Below are positions 23,722-31,737 of a stretch of DNA of 64,000 nucleotides, one piece after another. The position numbers and the translations under genes were made by a program. Below the pieces are notes generated by a model. The model was not told the DNA's origin. It saw only the letters and a list, made by a program, of their open reading frames with translations, and searched no databases. The first letter of the stretch is position 1, and every line of letters begins with the position of its first letter. The DNA comes from Pseudomonas sp. LS44 (GTDB lineage: Bacteria > Pseudomonadota > Gammaproteobacteria > Pseudomonadales > Pseudomonadaceae), in NCBI RefSeq assembly GCF_024730785.1, contig NZ_CP102830.1, positions 3,572,001 to 3,636,000 of the forward strand, written 5' to 3'.

Positions 23722-26637
23722 TCAGGGTGCCCGGCCGAGCAACGACAACGCCAGCCGGCGCACCTGCTGCAGGTCCACCGGCTTGGCCAGGCAAGCCTGG
23801 GCCCCGCGTCGGCGCGCCTCGGCGAAGGCGGCCTCGTCGGCCGTGGCGCTGATGACCAGCACCGGCACCTCGCGCAGGCGAACGCTGTGGCGCAGGTGGT
23901 CGAGCACCTCCAGGCCGTCACCGTCCGGCAGGTCGAGGTCGAGCAGCAGCAAGGCCGGCACCCGCTCATCCAGCGCGGCCAGCGCCCGCTGCACCGAGGC
24001 CACGCCGCGCACTTCGGCGAATTCGCGCAGGCCCTCCTGGAGCACCTTCAGACAGGCCGGATGGTCCTCGACGCACAGCACCTGGGCCAGCGCCCGTGGC
24101 GCCGCCACCGGGCTGTGCGCCTGAGCATCCGCCGCTGCCTGCGGCGCGGCGGCACTGGGCAGATCGATCCAGAACCGGCTGCCGACGCCCGGCGAACTGC
24201 TGAAGCCGATCTCACCATCCATCAGCTCGGCCAGTTCACGGCACAGCACCAGACCAATCCCGGCACCCGGGGTGGTCGAATTCTCCCAGCCGAGGCGCTG
24301 GAACGGCTGGAACAGCTGCGCCTGCTGCTCGGCACTCAGCCCGGCGCCGCCATCCTCGACCCACAGCCGCACGCACCCGGGGCGCACCTCGTAACCGAGG
24401 CTGACCAGGCCGTAGGTACTGTTGTACTTGATCGCGTTGGACAGCAGGTTGAGCAGCACCTGGCGCAGCCGGCGCGCATCGCCCAGCACGTAGAGCGGCG
24501 GTTCGACACTCATCACCTGCAACTGCTGACCCCGCTGCTGGACCTCCGGCTGAACCAGTTCGGCGCAGCCGGCGAGCAGCGCGCCGGCTTCGATCGGCTG
24601 CAACTGCAACTGCTGGCGGCGGCTTTCGATGCTCGACAAGTCGAGGATGTCGTCGACCAGCGAGGTCAGGTGGCGACTGGCGTTGAGGATTTCCCGCGAA
24701 TAGCCGAGCACCGGCTGGGTCTCGCCCTGTTCCTCGGCCTCCAGTTCGATCAGCTGGGCGAAGCCGTGAATGGCGTTGAGCGGCGTGCGCAGTTCGTGGC
24801 TCATGCTGGACAGGAAGCGACTCTTCGCCTGACTGGCGCTCTGCGCCTCGACGCTGGTGCGGCGCAACTCCTCCTGCACGCGTTTGAGCCGGGTGATGTC
24901 GACGTGCGTGCCGGCGACGCGCAGCGCCATGCCGTCGGCGTCGCGCTCCAGCACCTGGCCACGACTGAGCAGCCAGGCGTACTGGCCCTGGGCGTCGGCG
25001 AAGCGGTATTCGGCATCGAAGCTGTTCTCGCTCTCGCTTTCGCGACACAGCAGCCGCAGGTGCCGCAACCGATCACGGTCGTCCGGGTGCACGCGCAGGT
25101 TGTACTCGGCCAGCGGCATCTGGTCGTAGGGCAGGCCGAAGCGGCGGATGAAGCGCTCGCCGAGCTTGAAGGTCAGTCGCTCACTGTCCAACTCCCAGAG
25201 GCTCTCGGTGGTGCTCTCGAGGATCAGTTCGAGCTTGCGCTGCGCATGCTGGCGTTGCGTCTCGCTGGCCTGCAGCTGCGCGCCGGCCTGCACCACTGCT
25301 GCGCCCATGCTGGCGATCTCTACGATGCTGCTGCTCGGCGCCTGCGGCCGATAGTCACCCAGGCCCAAGCGCTGCAGCATGCCGGCGATGCCCTGCAGCG
25401 GCGCGGCCAGCGCATCGCTCAGACGCCGCGAACGGCGCCACATCCAGGCGAAGAACAGCGCATAGAACGACAGCAGGCCGGCGATCAGCAGGTAGCCGAT
25501 CTGCCGGTAGTGCTCGGCGAGGCGGTTGGTCTGCTGGAAGATGTTCGCCTCGTCGACCACCAGCAGCAGGCGCCAGCCGGTCTGTGGAATCTCGCTCCAG
25601 GCCAACAGTTGCTTGCGCCCGCCGAGCAGCACTTCCTGCACGCTGCTCGGGTTCGCCGCCATGGCCTGCAGCAGCGGCTGCAGCTCTCGGCGCTGCGCGA
25701 GGTTGAAATCTGCGGGTTTGAAGGTCTCCTGCTGCACGGCTTCGAGATAGTCGTGCTGGGTCAGCTCGTTGAGGCCGAAGTCGCCCTCGCCGGCCTCCGG
25801 CAGCGCCATGATGCTGTTGTCGCGGCCCACCAACATCGCGTAGCCCTGCCAGGGCACCTGCAAACTGCCAATCTCGGCGAGCATCTTGCCGATGGTGATA
25901 TCCAGACCCACCACCCCTTCGAGGAAGTCACCGCGATACACCGGCGCGACCGCCGACATCATCCAGCCCAAACCGGCCGGGTCGAGGTAAACGTCGGTCC
26001 ACACCACCTTGCGCGCGGGGTTGTGGCGGGCGTCGGCGAGGTAATAGAAGTTGTAGTCGGGGATCACCATGTCATGGGGATAGCGATCCGGGGTGAGGAA
26101 GAACGGGTAGATGCGGTTGTAGCTGTCCCAGCTGTTGAAGTAGATCGCCGACACCAGCGGGCTGGCAGCCTGGATCGAGCGCATCAGCGGGTCGACGTGC
26201 ATCAAGCGCAGGGCCTTGGCGTGGTCCTGCCGGGCCTGCGGCGTGCTGCTGGCATAGAAGGACGCCGCGCGACCATCGTCGCTGCGGCTGTAGAACACGC
26301 CGTCAGCCGTCAGCGCATGGCGCTGACGCTCCAAGGCGTCCGGCTGGTAGGCCTTATCCGCCAGAGCCTGGGCCACCGCATCGCGGTAGATGCGCACTTG
26401 TGCCTCGATGCCCTGCAAGCGGCCATCGATGATCTGCCCCTCGCGCTGCACCGCGGCGGTCAGATCCTGCACCGCACGCTGCTGCAGATAATCCAGTTGT
26501 GCATCGCGGATCGCACTGTTGGTCAGCAGGTACACGGCGATCAGCACCGACTCCACCAGAATCAGCGGAATCAGGGCGCTCTGCACGAAGGCGCGCCAGA
26601 TCCACCGGCGCAGGGGGTAACGCGAAGCACGCGACAT
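23722..26637 (-). CDS. Hybrid sensor histidine kinase with extracytoplasmic dCache-like domain
   Basis: 971 residues. The first transmembrane helix (about 14-38) and a second (about 377-400, LIAGLLSFYALFFAWMW) enclose a large periplasmic PDC/dCache-like sensor with VGLDITIGKML. A short helical linker and a PAS domain (about 475-600, ending in the PAC motif AGTHVDITRLKR) follow. The HisKA site is MSHELRTPLNAIHG (about 610); the ATPase boxes are LNLLSNAIKYNS, VEDGGAGLS and GAGIGLVLC. The C-terminal receiver has its phospho-Asp in LLLLDLDLPDGDG and Lys in LAKPVDL. All catalytic residues are present. The signal is unknown; no partner regulator is adjacent. Confidence 0.92.
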   Translation of the reverse strand: MSRASRYPLRRWIWRAFVQSALIPLILVESVLIAVYLLTNSAIRDAQLDYLQQRAVQDLTAAVQREGQIIDGRLQGIEAQVRIYRDAVAQALADKAYQPDALERQRHALTADGVFYSRSDDGRAASFYASSTPQARQDHAKALRLMHVDPLMRSIQAASPLVSAIYFNSWDSYNRIYPFFLTPDRYPHDMVIPDYNFYYLADARHNPARKVVWTDVYLDPAGLGWMMSAVAPVYRGDFLEGVVGLDITIGKMLAEIGSLQVPWQGYAMLVGRDNSIMALPEAGEGDFGLNELTQHDYLEAVQQETFKPADFNLAQRRELQPLLQAMAANPSSVQEVLLGGRKQLLAWSEIPQTGWRLLLVVDEANIFQQTNRLAEHYRQIGYLLIAGLLSFYALFFAWMWRRSRRLSDALAAPLQGIAGMLQRLGLGDYRPQAPSSSIVEIASMGAAVVQAGAQLQASETQRQHAQRKLELILESTTESLWELDSERLTFKLGERFIRRFGLPYDQMPLAEYNLRVHPDDRDRLRHLRLLCRESESENSFDAEYRFADAQGQYAWLLSRGQVLERDADGMALRVAGTHVDITRLKRVQEELRRTSVEAQSASQAKSRFLSSMSHELRTPLNAIHGFAQLIELEAEEQGETQPVLGYSREILNASRHLTSLVDDILDLSSIESRRQQLQLQPIEAGALLAGCAELVQPEVQQRGQQLQVMSVEPPLYVLGDARRLRQVLLNLLSNAIKYNSTYGLVSLGYEVRPGCVRLWVEDGGAGLSAEQQAQLFQPFQRLGWENSTTPGAGIGLVLCRELAELMDGEIGFSSSPGVGSRFWIDLPSAAAPQAAADAQAHSPVAAPRALAQVLCVEDHPACLKVLQEGLREFAEVRGVASVQRALAALDERVPALLLLDLDLPDGDGLEVLDHLRHSVRLREVPVLVISATADEAAFAEARRRGAQACLAKPVDLQQVRRLALSLLGRAP

Positions 26638-26775
26638 AGCGACGACTCTTCCAGAATGTCGGCGTTAGCAGACGAAAGCCGCATGATAACCGCTGCCCGC
26701 CCGCCGTCCATGCCGGTCGACGCGCCAGCACCTTTGCCGTAGACTGCATATCCCACTGTGTTACTACAGTGTTTT

Positions 26776-27134
26776 GGGGCCGATTAGGATTCGACGCCGG
26801 TAACAAAACTCTAGGGGCATGCCGAGTTGGTAACAGAACTCGTAAATCCACTGTTGCAAACTTATAGTTGCCAACGACGACAACTACGCTCTAGCCGCCT
26901 AAGTGCCGCTAGCTGTCCATAGGGGATGCCTGTAAACCCGAAGATTCTGGACAGTCAGATAGAACAGGATCGCCGCCAAGCTCGCTGCAGGTGTAACGGC
27001 TAAAACTTATGCAGCTCGCTCCAAGCGCCCTGCCACTCGGGCCGCGCGGAGTTAACTCAATAGAGATGGCTAAGCATGTAGAACCGACAGCGGAGAACTG
27101 GCGGACGGGGGTTCAAATCCCCCCGGCTCCACCA
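26776..27134 (+). ncRNA. ssrA: Transfer-messenger RNA (tmRNA)
   Basis: About 359 bases. The 5' end GGGGCCGAUUAGGAUUCGAC and the 3' end with GGUUCAAAUCC and CGGCUCCACCA form the tRNA-Ala-like acceptor and T arm (GGGGCCG pairs with CGGCUCC). The tag frame starts at the GCC resume codon at 26870 and reads ANDDNYALAA, then UAA at 26900-26902, the Pseudomonas-type degradation tag. With SmpB it rescues stalled ribosomes and marks the nascent chain for proteolysis. The CCA is encoded. A terminator follows. Confidence 0.97.
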
Positions 27135-27145
27135 CCCACACATCT

Positions 27146-27171
27146 AAAGACGTCCACGGACGTCTTTTTTT
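27146..27171 (+). terminator. ssrA terminator
   Basis: AAAGACGTCC / GGACGTCTTT stem (27146-27155 with 27158-27167), a 2-base loop and a T-run to 27171, 11 bp after the tmRNA 3' end. Confidence 0.93.
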
Positions 27172-27201
27172 GTGCCTGAAAGCCAGTAGCGATGACCAGC
27201 G

Positions 27202-28080
27202 TCAGGCTCCGAGGCCAAGCATCTGGCTGTCGATCACCTCTAACGGTCGATCATCCAATGCCGGCCCTACTGCTACAGGCACTTCGCCGCGGCGCGCCTG
27301 GCGATATTCGCTGGGCGTGCAGCCGGCGAATTGCTTGAAGGCGCGGGCGAAGTAGGAAGGATCCTTGAAGCCGGCCTCATAACCGATGCTGGTGATAGGC
27401 ATCTGGCTGTTGTCGAGCAGCTCCTTGGCGAAGCCCATGCGCTTGCGCAGGATGTACTCCATGAAGCCCACACCGAGCTGCTCCTTGAACAGCCGACAAA
27501 AGCGGAAGGACGTCATGCCGCAGTGCTGAGCCAGTTCCTTCTGATCGATACCCTCGCGAAAGTGCTGGTCGATATGCAGCAGGGCCTTTTGCAGCGCGCG
27601 CTGCTTCTGGTGCGACTTGGTCAGCCGGATGCTGTCGGGTAGTGGGCAGCCGTGCTCGATGTAGGGTTTGCTGGCGTGGATGGTGCCGCCTTGGCGCAAG
27701 GTCCGCAGTTGCTGCAGACATTCCAGATAGCGGGTCTTTTCGACGCCGGGGAGCGGCAACACCAGGTACTCCCAGACGCCGGCACGCATAGCCCATACAG
27801 CCAGCTCCTCGGAGTGTTGCACGGTGAACATGGTGATGGGGATCGATGGCGCGGTGCGCTTGACCTCCAGCAGCAGGTTGAGACCGAGGGCATCCGGGCG
27901 GTCGAAGTGCATGCAGATCATGTCGGGCTGCTGGTCATGTTCCGCATCCGTCACATTGGAGTCTCGTGCCAGCCGGCAATCGCAGGACGAGCGAAACTGC
28001 CCGATCAATTCCTCCGCCGAGCGATCGTGTGTGAGATCGAGCCATAACAGCACTGGTTTACTTCCGGAAATGCACGCCAT
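27202..28080 (-). CDS. AraC-type regulator with a degenerate receiver domain; probable Tad locus regulator
   Basis: 292 residues. Residues 8-125 have a CheY-like pattern (VLLWLDL strand, PDMICMHFDRPDALGLNLLLEV, PSIPITMFTVQ, AGVWEYLVLPLP). Aligned on the P-x3-G motif, the phosphoacceptor is His58 and the conserved Lys is Leu107, so normal phosphorylation is unlikely. The C-terminus (about 165-268) is a two-HTH AraC domain: IDQKELAQHCGMTSFRFCRLFKEQLGVGFMEYILRKRM, ITSIGYEAGFKDPSYFARAFKQFAGCTPSEYR. It is divergent from flp across a 383-bp gap with tandem 14-bp repeats, which suggests it controls the pilus genes. It is unlike the PprB regulator of the P. aeruginosa Tad locus. Confidence 0.88.
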   Translation of the reverse strand: MACISGSKPVLLWLDLTHDRSAEELIGQFRSSCDCRLARDSNVTDAEHDQQPDMICMHFDRPDALGLNLLLEVKRTAPSIPITMFTVQHSEELAVWAMRAGVWEYLVLPLPGVEKTRYLECLQQLRTLRQGGTIHASKPYIEHGCPLPDSIRLTKSHQKQRALQKALLHIDQHFREGIDQKELAQHCGMTSFRFCRLFKEQLGVGFMEYILRKRMGFAKELLDNSQMPITSIGYEAGFKDPSYFARAFKQFAGCTPSEYRQARRGEVPVAVGPALDDRPLEVIDSQMLGLGA

Positions 28081-28182
28081 TTTCCCGAACCCGCCCTGTT
28101 TTCTTATATGGCCCTTCCAGAAACTCTACGCAGGGCCTTGCGTTTCCCTGCCCTGCAGTATTGTCAATGTGCTACCAGCCTA

Positions 28183-28214
28183 AAGACCTATTTTTTATAT
28201 AAGACTAAGGTCTT
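28183..28214. promoter_or_regulatory. Inverted repeat in the regulator-flp gap
   Basis: AAGACCT (28183-28189) and AGGTCTT (28208-28214) flank an AT-rich core (ATTTTTTATATAAGACTA) in otherwise GC-rich DNA. It lies about 100 bp upstream of the AraC-type regulator start and could hold that gene's promoter and an operator. Confidence 0.5.
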
Positions 28215-28335
28215 ATTTGAATAGCGATCTAAAAAACTGCCTCGGCCGCCTGCCTGCGTCAAGGAATCGCCATTTTGCTTGGCATTGCAGGGATTTCGCC
28301 GTTCGTCTGACGCTTTTCGGTCAGACGCCGGACGG

Positions 28336-28370
28336 GCAAAAAACTCCTAGTGATGCGCAAAAAACTCCTA
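28336..28370 (+). promoter_or_regulatory. Tandem 14-bp direct repeat upstream of flp
   Basis: GCAAAAAACTCCTA occurs at 28336-28349 and again at 28357-28370, exactly 21 bp apart (two helical turns), ending 93 bp before the flp ATG. The layout is that of AraC-family activator half-sites. The rest of the 28081-28463 gap shows no gene and no convincing -35/-10 pair. Confidence 0.7.
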
Positions 28371-28463
28371 ACCCTCCGCACTTGCCCCTGACTAGGGTGC
28401 AGACAGGCGGCACATGGCATGCCGTTGAGTTCGACAAATCAATAAGCGAATGAGGTGGGCGAA

Positions 28464-28664
28464 ATGGATCTGCAAGCGATCAAGAGTTCGGTGGTGAAGT
28501 TCGTGAAGGACGAGAATGGGCTGACCATCGTGGAGTATGCGGTGGCGGGTGGGCTGGTCACTGTAGGGGTCGTCCTGGCGTTCGTCACCCTGGGCACGAA
28601 CGTGAACACCGCAATCACCTGTTTGCATCAGGCCGTAGCGGGAACGCCGGGCGCTGGCTGCTGA
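28464..28664 (+). CDS. flp: Flp-type IVb pilin
   Basis: 66 residues. A short prepilin leader MDLQAIKSSVVKFVKDENG is cut after Gly19. The mature N-terminus LTIVEYAVAGGLVTVGVVLA has the Flp hallmarks, Glu at +5 and Tyr at +6, within the hydrophobic assembly helix. Two cysteines near the C-terminus (ITCLHQ and GAGC) could form a disulfide. It is the major subunit of the tight-adherence pilus. The ATG at 28464 with an upstream GAGGT is preferred over a GTG three codons earlier. First gene of the Tad operon. Confidence 0.95.
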   Translation: MDLQAIKSSVVKFVKDENGLTIVEYAVAGGLVTVGVVLAFVTLGTNVNTAITCLHQAVAGTPGAGC

Positions 28665-28673
28665 CACCAGTTG

Positions 28674-29216
28674 ATGCCCATGGAGCAACGGCTAATGGTG
28701 CTCAGTCTGGTTGGACTGTTGATGATTGCGGTGGTGAGCGATCTGCGGCGCCACCGCATCCCCAACTGGCTGGTGCTGCTGGGGCTGGTTTTGGGCCTGG
28801 CCAGCCAGGCGTATTTCGCCGGCATTACCGGGCTGGGCAACGGCCTGCTGGGTCTGCTGGTCGGCTTCGTCGTGTTCCTGCCGCTCTATGTCTTGGGCGG
28901 CATGGCTGCCGGCGACGTCAAGCTGATGGCCATGGTCGGCAGTTTCCTGGCGCCCGGCGCGGTGCTGTGGGCGGCGGGGTGCAGTCTGCTGGCCGGCGGA
29001 CTCTGCGGTTTCCTGCTGGTGCTGGTGCGCGGCCAGTTGCCGCTGACCCTGTCGCGCTACTGGCTGATGCTCAGGGCACAGGCCTACTTGGCGCCAGCGC
29101 CGAATGAAGTGGCCGATCAGCCTTTCCCCTACTCGGTAGCCATTCTGCTCGGCACACTGCTCAGTCTGTTCTGGCAGCCTTTCAAGAACTGGCAGCTGTT
29201 CGGCTTCGGCCTGTAG
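28674..29216 (+). CDS. fppA: Type IVb prepilin peptidase (CpaA/TadV/FppA)
   Basis: 180 residues, mostly transmembrane. It is an A24 aspartyl peptidase with both catalytic Asp sites: VVSDLRRHRIPNWL near the N-terminus and GGMAAGDVKLMAMVG (the GxGD-type motif) in the middle. It lacks the methyltransferase domain of large PilD enzymes, as expected for Flp-specific peptidases. It processes Flp and the TadE/F pseudopilins. Start choice among TTG 28671, ATG 28674 and ATG 28680 is not decisive. Confidence 0.92.
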   Translation: MPMEQRLMVLSLVGLLMIAVVSDLRRHRIPNWLVLLGLVLGLASQAYFAGITGLGNGLLGLLVGFVVFLPLYVLGGMAAGDVKLMAMVGSFLAPGAVLWAAGCSLLAGGLCGFLLVLVRGQLPLTLSRYWLMLRAQAYLAPAPNEVADQPFPYSVAILLGTLLSLFWQPFKNWQLFGFGL

Positions 29217-29231
29217 CACGGGAGAACCGTT

Positions 29232-30551
29232 ATGTACGCCGTCAGCGACAGCGATGCCTACCCCAGCGAGCGCGAGGCCGTGCAGCGTCTGGCGCCGCAG
29301 CCACGCAGCATCCGTGATACCGGCCTGACCGACAACTTCCTCGGCGATCTGCTGTGCAAGCATCTGCACGACGCCGGGGTTCTGGATCTGCCGCGTCTGG
29401 TCGAGCGCCTGGCGCTGACCGGCTCGGTGCTGGAAGAGGTGCTGGCCTTCCTGCGCAAGGATGGGCGCGTCGAGGTACTTGGTCAGGTCGGCGGTCAGGG
29501 GCTGCGCTACGGTCTCACCGAGCGTGGCCGGCGTGCCGCCCGCGATGCCCTGGCGCGCAGCGGCTACATCGGCGCCGCGCCCTTTCCGGTGAGCGCCTAC
29601 CGTTCGCTGCTGAAGGTGCAGACCATCCATCACGGCCGCATCGGCATGAGCGACATGCACTGCGCCTTCGACGGGGTGGTGCTGGCCGATGACATGCTCG
29701 ATCAGTTGGGCGTGGCCCTGAATTCCGGGCGCGCCATCATGATTTACGGCCCGGCCGGCACCGGCAAGACCTATGTCAGCAGCCGCCTGATCCGCTTGTT
29801 TGCCGAGGCCATCTGGCTGCCGCATGCCATCGTCATCAACGATGCCGTGCTGGAAATTTACGATCCGCAGATCCACCAGCGCCTGGATGTCGAGCAGCAG
29901 GGCAGCCTGCTGCTCAACGAAGGCATCGACCGGCGGCTGCTGTGCTGCAAGCGGCCGCTGCTGATCACCGGCGGCGAGCTGGGCCTGGAGCAGCTGGAGG
30001 TCCGCTACGACCCTTCCACCCGTCTGTACCAGGCGCCGCTGCAGCTCAAGGCCAGCAACGGCCTGTTCGTCATCGACGATCTGGGCCGTCAGCGCGTGGC
30101 GGCGGGCGCGCTGCTCAACCGCTGGATAGTGCCGATGGAAGAGCGGCGCGATTTCCTCAATCTTGGCGGCGGCCGGCACTGCGAAATACCGTTCGACCTG
30201 GTCCTGGTGTTTTCCACCAACCTCAATCCGTTGGAACTTGCGGACGAGGCCTTCCTTCGGCGGATTGGCTACAAGCTGCATTTCAACTACCTCGACCCCG
30301 GCCATTACGAGCGCATCTGGCGCCAGGAGTGCGAGCGCCTGGGCATTCCTTTCGACCCGCTGCTGCTGCGGTACGTGCTGCAGGGCTTGTACGAGGCCGA
30401 GGGCATGCCGTTGGTGCCCTGCCACCCGCGTGACCTGCTGGGCATGGCGCTGGATCGTCAACGCTATCTGAATGCCTCTGGCCCGCTGTCATTCATCGAT
30501 CTGGAGTGGGCCTGGCGCAATTACTTCGTCCAGCTCGACTTTTTGGATTAG
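29232..30551 (+). CDS. Winged-helix/AAA ATPase embedded in the Tad operon (unknown role)
   Basis: 439 residues. The first 130 or so look like one or two winged-helix modules (TDNFLGDLLCKHLHDAGVLD, LALTGSVLEEVLAFLRKDGRVEV, GLRYGLTERGRRAARDAL). The rest is a P-loop ATPase: Walker A MIYGPAGTGKTYVSSRLI (about 174-191), Walker B NGLFVIDDLGRQRV (about 276-289), and a sensor-like VLVFSTNLNPLELADEAFLRRI with an arginine pair. No signal or membrane segment. It is not a standard Tad component (TadA is separate at 37134). Position between fppA and rcpC with 12-15 bp gaps says it is co-transcribed. It could be a regulator or a cytoplasmic assembly factor. Confidence 0.85.
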   Translation: MYAVSDSDAYPSEREAVQRLAPQPRSIRDTGLTDNFLGDLLCKHLHDAGVLDLPRLVERLALTGSVLEEVLAFLRKDGRVEVLGQVGGQGLRYGLTERGRRAARDALARSGYIGAAPFPVSAYRSLLKVQTIHHGRIGMSDMHCAFDGVVLADDMLDQLGVALNSGRAIMIYGPAGTGKTYVSSRLIRLFAEAIWLPHAIVINDAVLEIYDPQIHQRLDVEQQGSLLLNEGIDRRLLCCKRPLLITGGELGLEQLEVRYDPSTRLYQAPLQLKASNGLFVIDDLGRQRVAAGALLNRWIVPMEERRDFLNLGGGRHCEIPFDLVLVFSTNLNPLELADEAFLRRIGYKLHFNYLDPGHYERIWRQECERLGIPFDPLLLRYVLQGLYEAEGMPLVPCHPRDLLGMALDRQRYLNASGPLSFIDLEWAWRNYFVQLDFLD

Positions 30552-30563
30552 GGAGATACCGAC

Positions 30564-31367
30564 ATGAGCGCGCGTACCTTGACTCTGATTGCCCTGTCCC
30601 TGGTCCTCGGCCTGGGCGCTGCCTGGATGGCCAACAACTGGCTGAGCGCGCGGCTCAACGCCAGTCCGGACGACAACCTGCAGAACGTGGTGGTCGCCAC
30701 CGTGGAGATTCCGTTCGGGCAGATGGTCGAGGCCCAGCAGGTCACCGTGGTGCGTATGCCCAAGGGCACGGTGCCGGACGACTCGTTCCAAACCAGCGAG
30801 CAGGTGGTGGGCAAGATCGCCACCTTCTCCATGCTGCGCGGCGACATCCTGCGCGGCGCCCGGCTTGCCGAGCACCTGGGCGGCAGCACCCTGGCCTCGC
30901 TGATCGAGCCCAGCAAACGCGCGGTGTCGGTGCGGGTGGACGACGTGGTCGGGGTCGGTGGCTTCCTCCTGCCGGGCAACCGGGTGGATGTGCTGGCGAC
31001 CAAGCAGGCCGGCGGCAATAGCAATGCCGAGGCGGAAACCATTCTGGAAGACCTGCGCGTGCTGGCGGTGGACCAGACCGCCAGCACCGACAAGACCCAG
31101 CCGGTCGTGGTGCGCGCGGTAACCCTGGAAATGAGCCCCGCCGAGGCGGAGGTGCTGGTCAAGGCGATGAGCGAAGGTCGTCTGCAACTGGCCCTGCGCA
31201 ATCCGCTGGACGAGCAGAAGAAGCCGGCGCAACCACTGGCGGTGAACCAGCCGGCAGCGGTAGCACCTGAGGTTTCCAAACCGGTGCTGCGCCGCAGCGG
31301 TGGCAGTGGCGGCGGCATCACGGTGATTCGCGGTATCGAGGTCAAGGTGGCGAAAGCCCAACTGTAG
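30564..31367 (+). CDS. rcpC: Flp pilus assembly protein RcpC/CpaB
   Basis: 267 residues. An N-terminal membrane anchor (LTLIALSLVLGLGAAWMANNWL) is followed by a SAF domain (about 42-110: VVVATVEIPFGQMVEAQQVTVVRMPKG ... GDILRGARLAEH) and the RcpC/CpaB domain with SVRVDDVVGVGGFLLPGNRVDVLAT. It is a periplasmic component thought to interact with the secretin or peptidoglycan. Downstream, 370 bp of repeats separate it from rcpA, so later genes may depend on readthrough or a second promoter. Confidence 0.94.
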   Translation: MSARTLTLIALSLVLGLGAAWMANNWLSARLNASPDDNLQNVVVATVEIPFGQMVEAQQVTVVRMPKGTVPDDSFQTSEQVVGKIATFSMLRGDILRGARLAEHLGGSTLASLIEPSKRAVSVRVDDVVGVGGFLLPGNRVDVLATKQAGGNSNAEAETILEDLRVLAVDQTASTDKTQPVVVRAVTLEMSPAEAEVLVKAMSEGRLQLALRNPLDEQKKPAQPLAVNQPAAVAPEVSKPVLRRSGGSGGGITVIRGIEVKVAKAQL

Positions 31368-31427
31368 CGGTGCTTTAACTTCCCGCGCCTACGGGGAGAG
31401 CAGGACAGGAGGGGGATGTCGACGGCC

Positions 31428-31499
31428 GGCCCTCTCCCCAGCCCTCTCCCGTAAACGGGAGAGGGAGACAAGCTAAGCGGTGCACGCCAAGAGAGGCAG
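31428..31499. repeat. 72-bp direct repeat, left copy (CCCTCTCCC family)
   Basis: Contains CCCTCTCCCGTAAACGGGAG and, after it, AGACAAGCTAAGCGGTGC then GAGAGGCAG. It is nearly identical to 31620-31692. The palindromic half also occurs at 18800-18851. Confidence 0.85.
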
Positions 31500-31503
31500 A
31501 TTC

Positions 31504-31607
31504 GTAGGGTGGGTTAGCCGTAGGCGTAACCCACCGACCAGGCTGGACACGGGTGCCCAGGTGGCACCGCTGGCGGGTTACGCCGCTGCGCGGCTAACCC
31601 GCCCTAC
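31504..31607. repeat. 104-bp palindromic element (GTAGGGTGGGTTAGCCG ends) in the rcpC-rcpA gap
   Basis: The ends GTAGGGTGGGTTAGCCG (31504-31520) and CGGCTAACCCGCCCTAC (31591-31607) are imperfect inverted repeats, with nested inner repeats (GTAACCCACC / GGCGGGTTAC). It has no coding capacity and resembles a REP/MITE-like intergenic element. It sits exactly between the two 72-bp direct repeats. Confidence 0.8.
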
Positions 31608-31619
31608 AAAAGCTGGGCT

Positions 31620-31692
31620 GGCCCTCTCCCCCAGCCCTCTCCCGTAGACGGAAGAGGGAGACAAGCTAAGCGGTGCATGCCCTGAGAGGCAG
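31620..31692. repeat. 72-bp direct repeat, right copy
   Basis: Second copy of the repeat at 31428-31499, with a few substitutions (GTAGACGGAAG for GTAAACGGGAG, GCATGCCCTGAG for GCACGCCAAGAG). It ends 45 bp before rcpA. Confidence 0.85.
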
Positions 31693-31737
31693 GCGTACTA
31701 ACTGATGGCAAGCGGCATACCACGCAAGGAGTAGTAC

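Noticed and set aside
28381..28440. A sigma-54 promoter before flp (TGGCATGCCGTTGAG)
   Set aside because: The GG-to-GC spacing and the -12 GC element do not fit the consensus.
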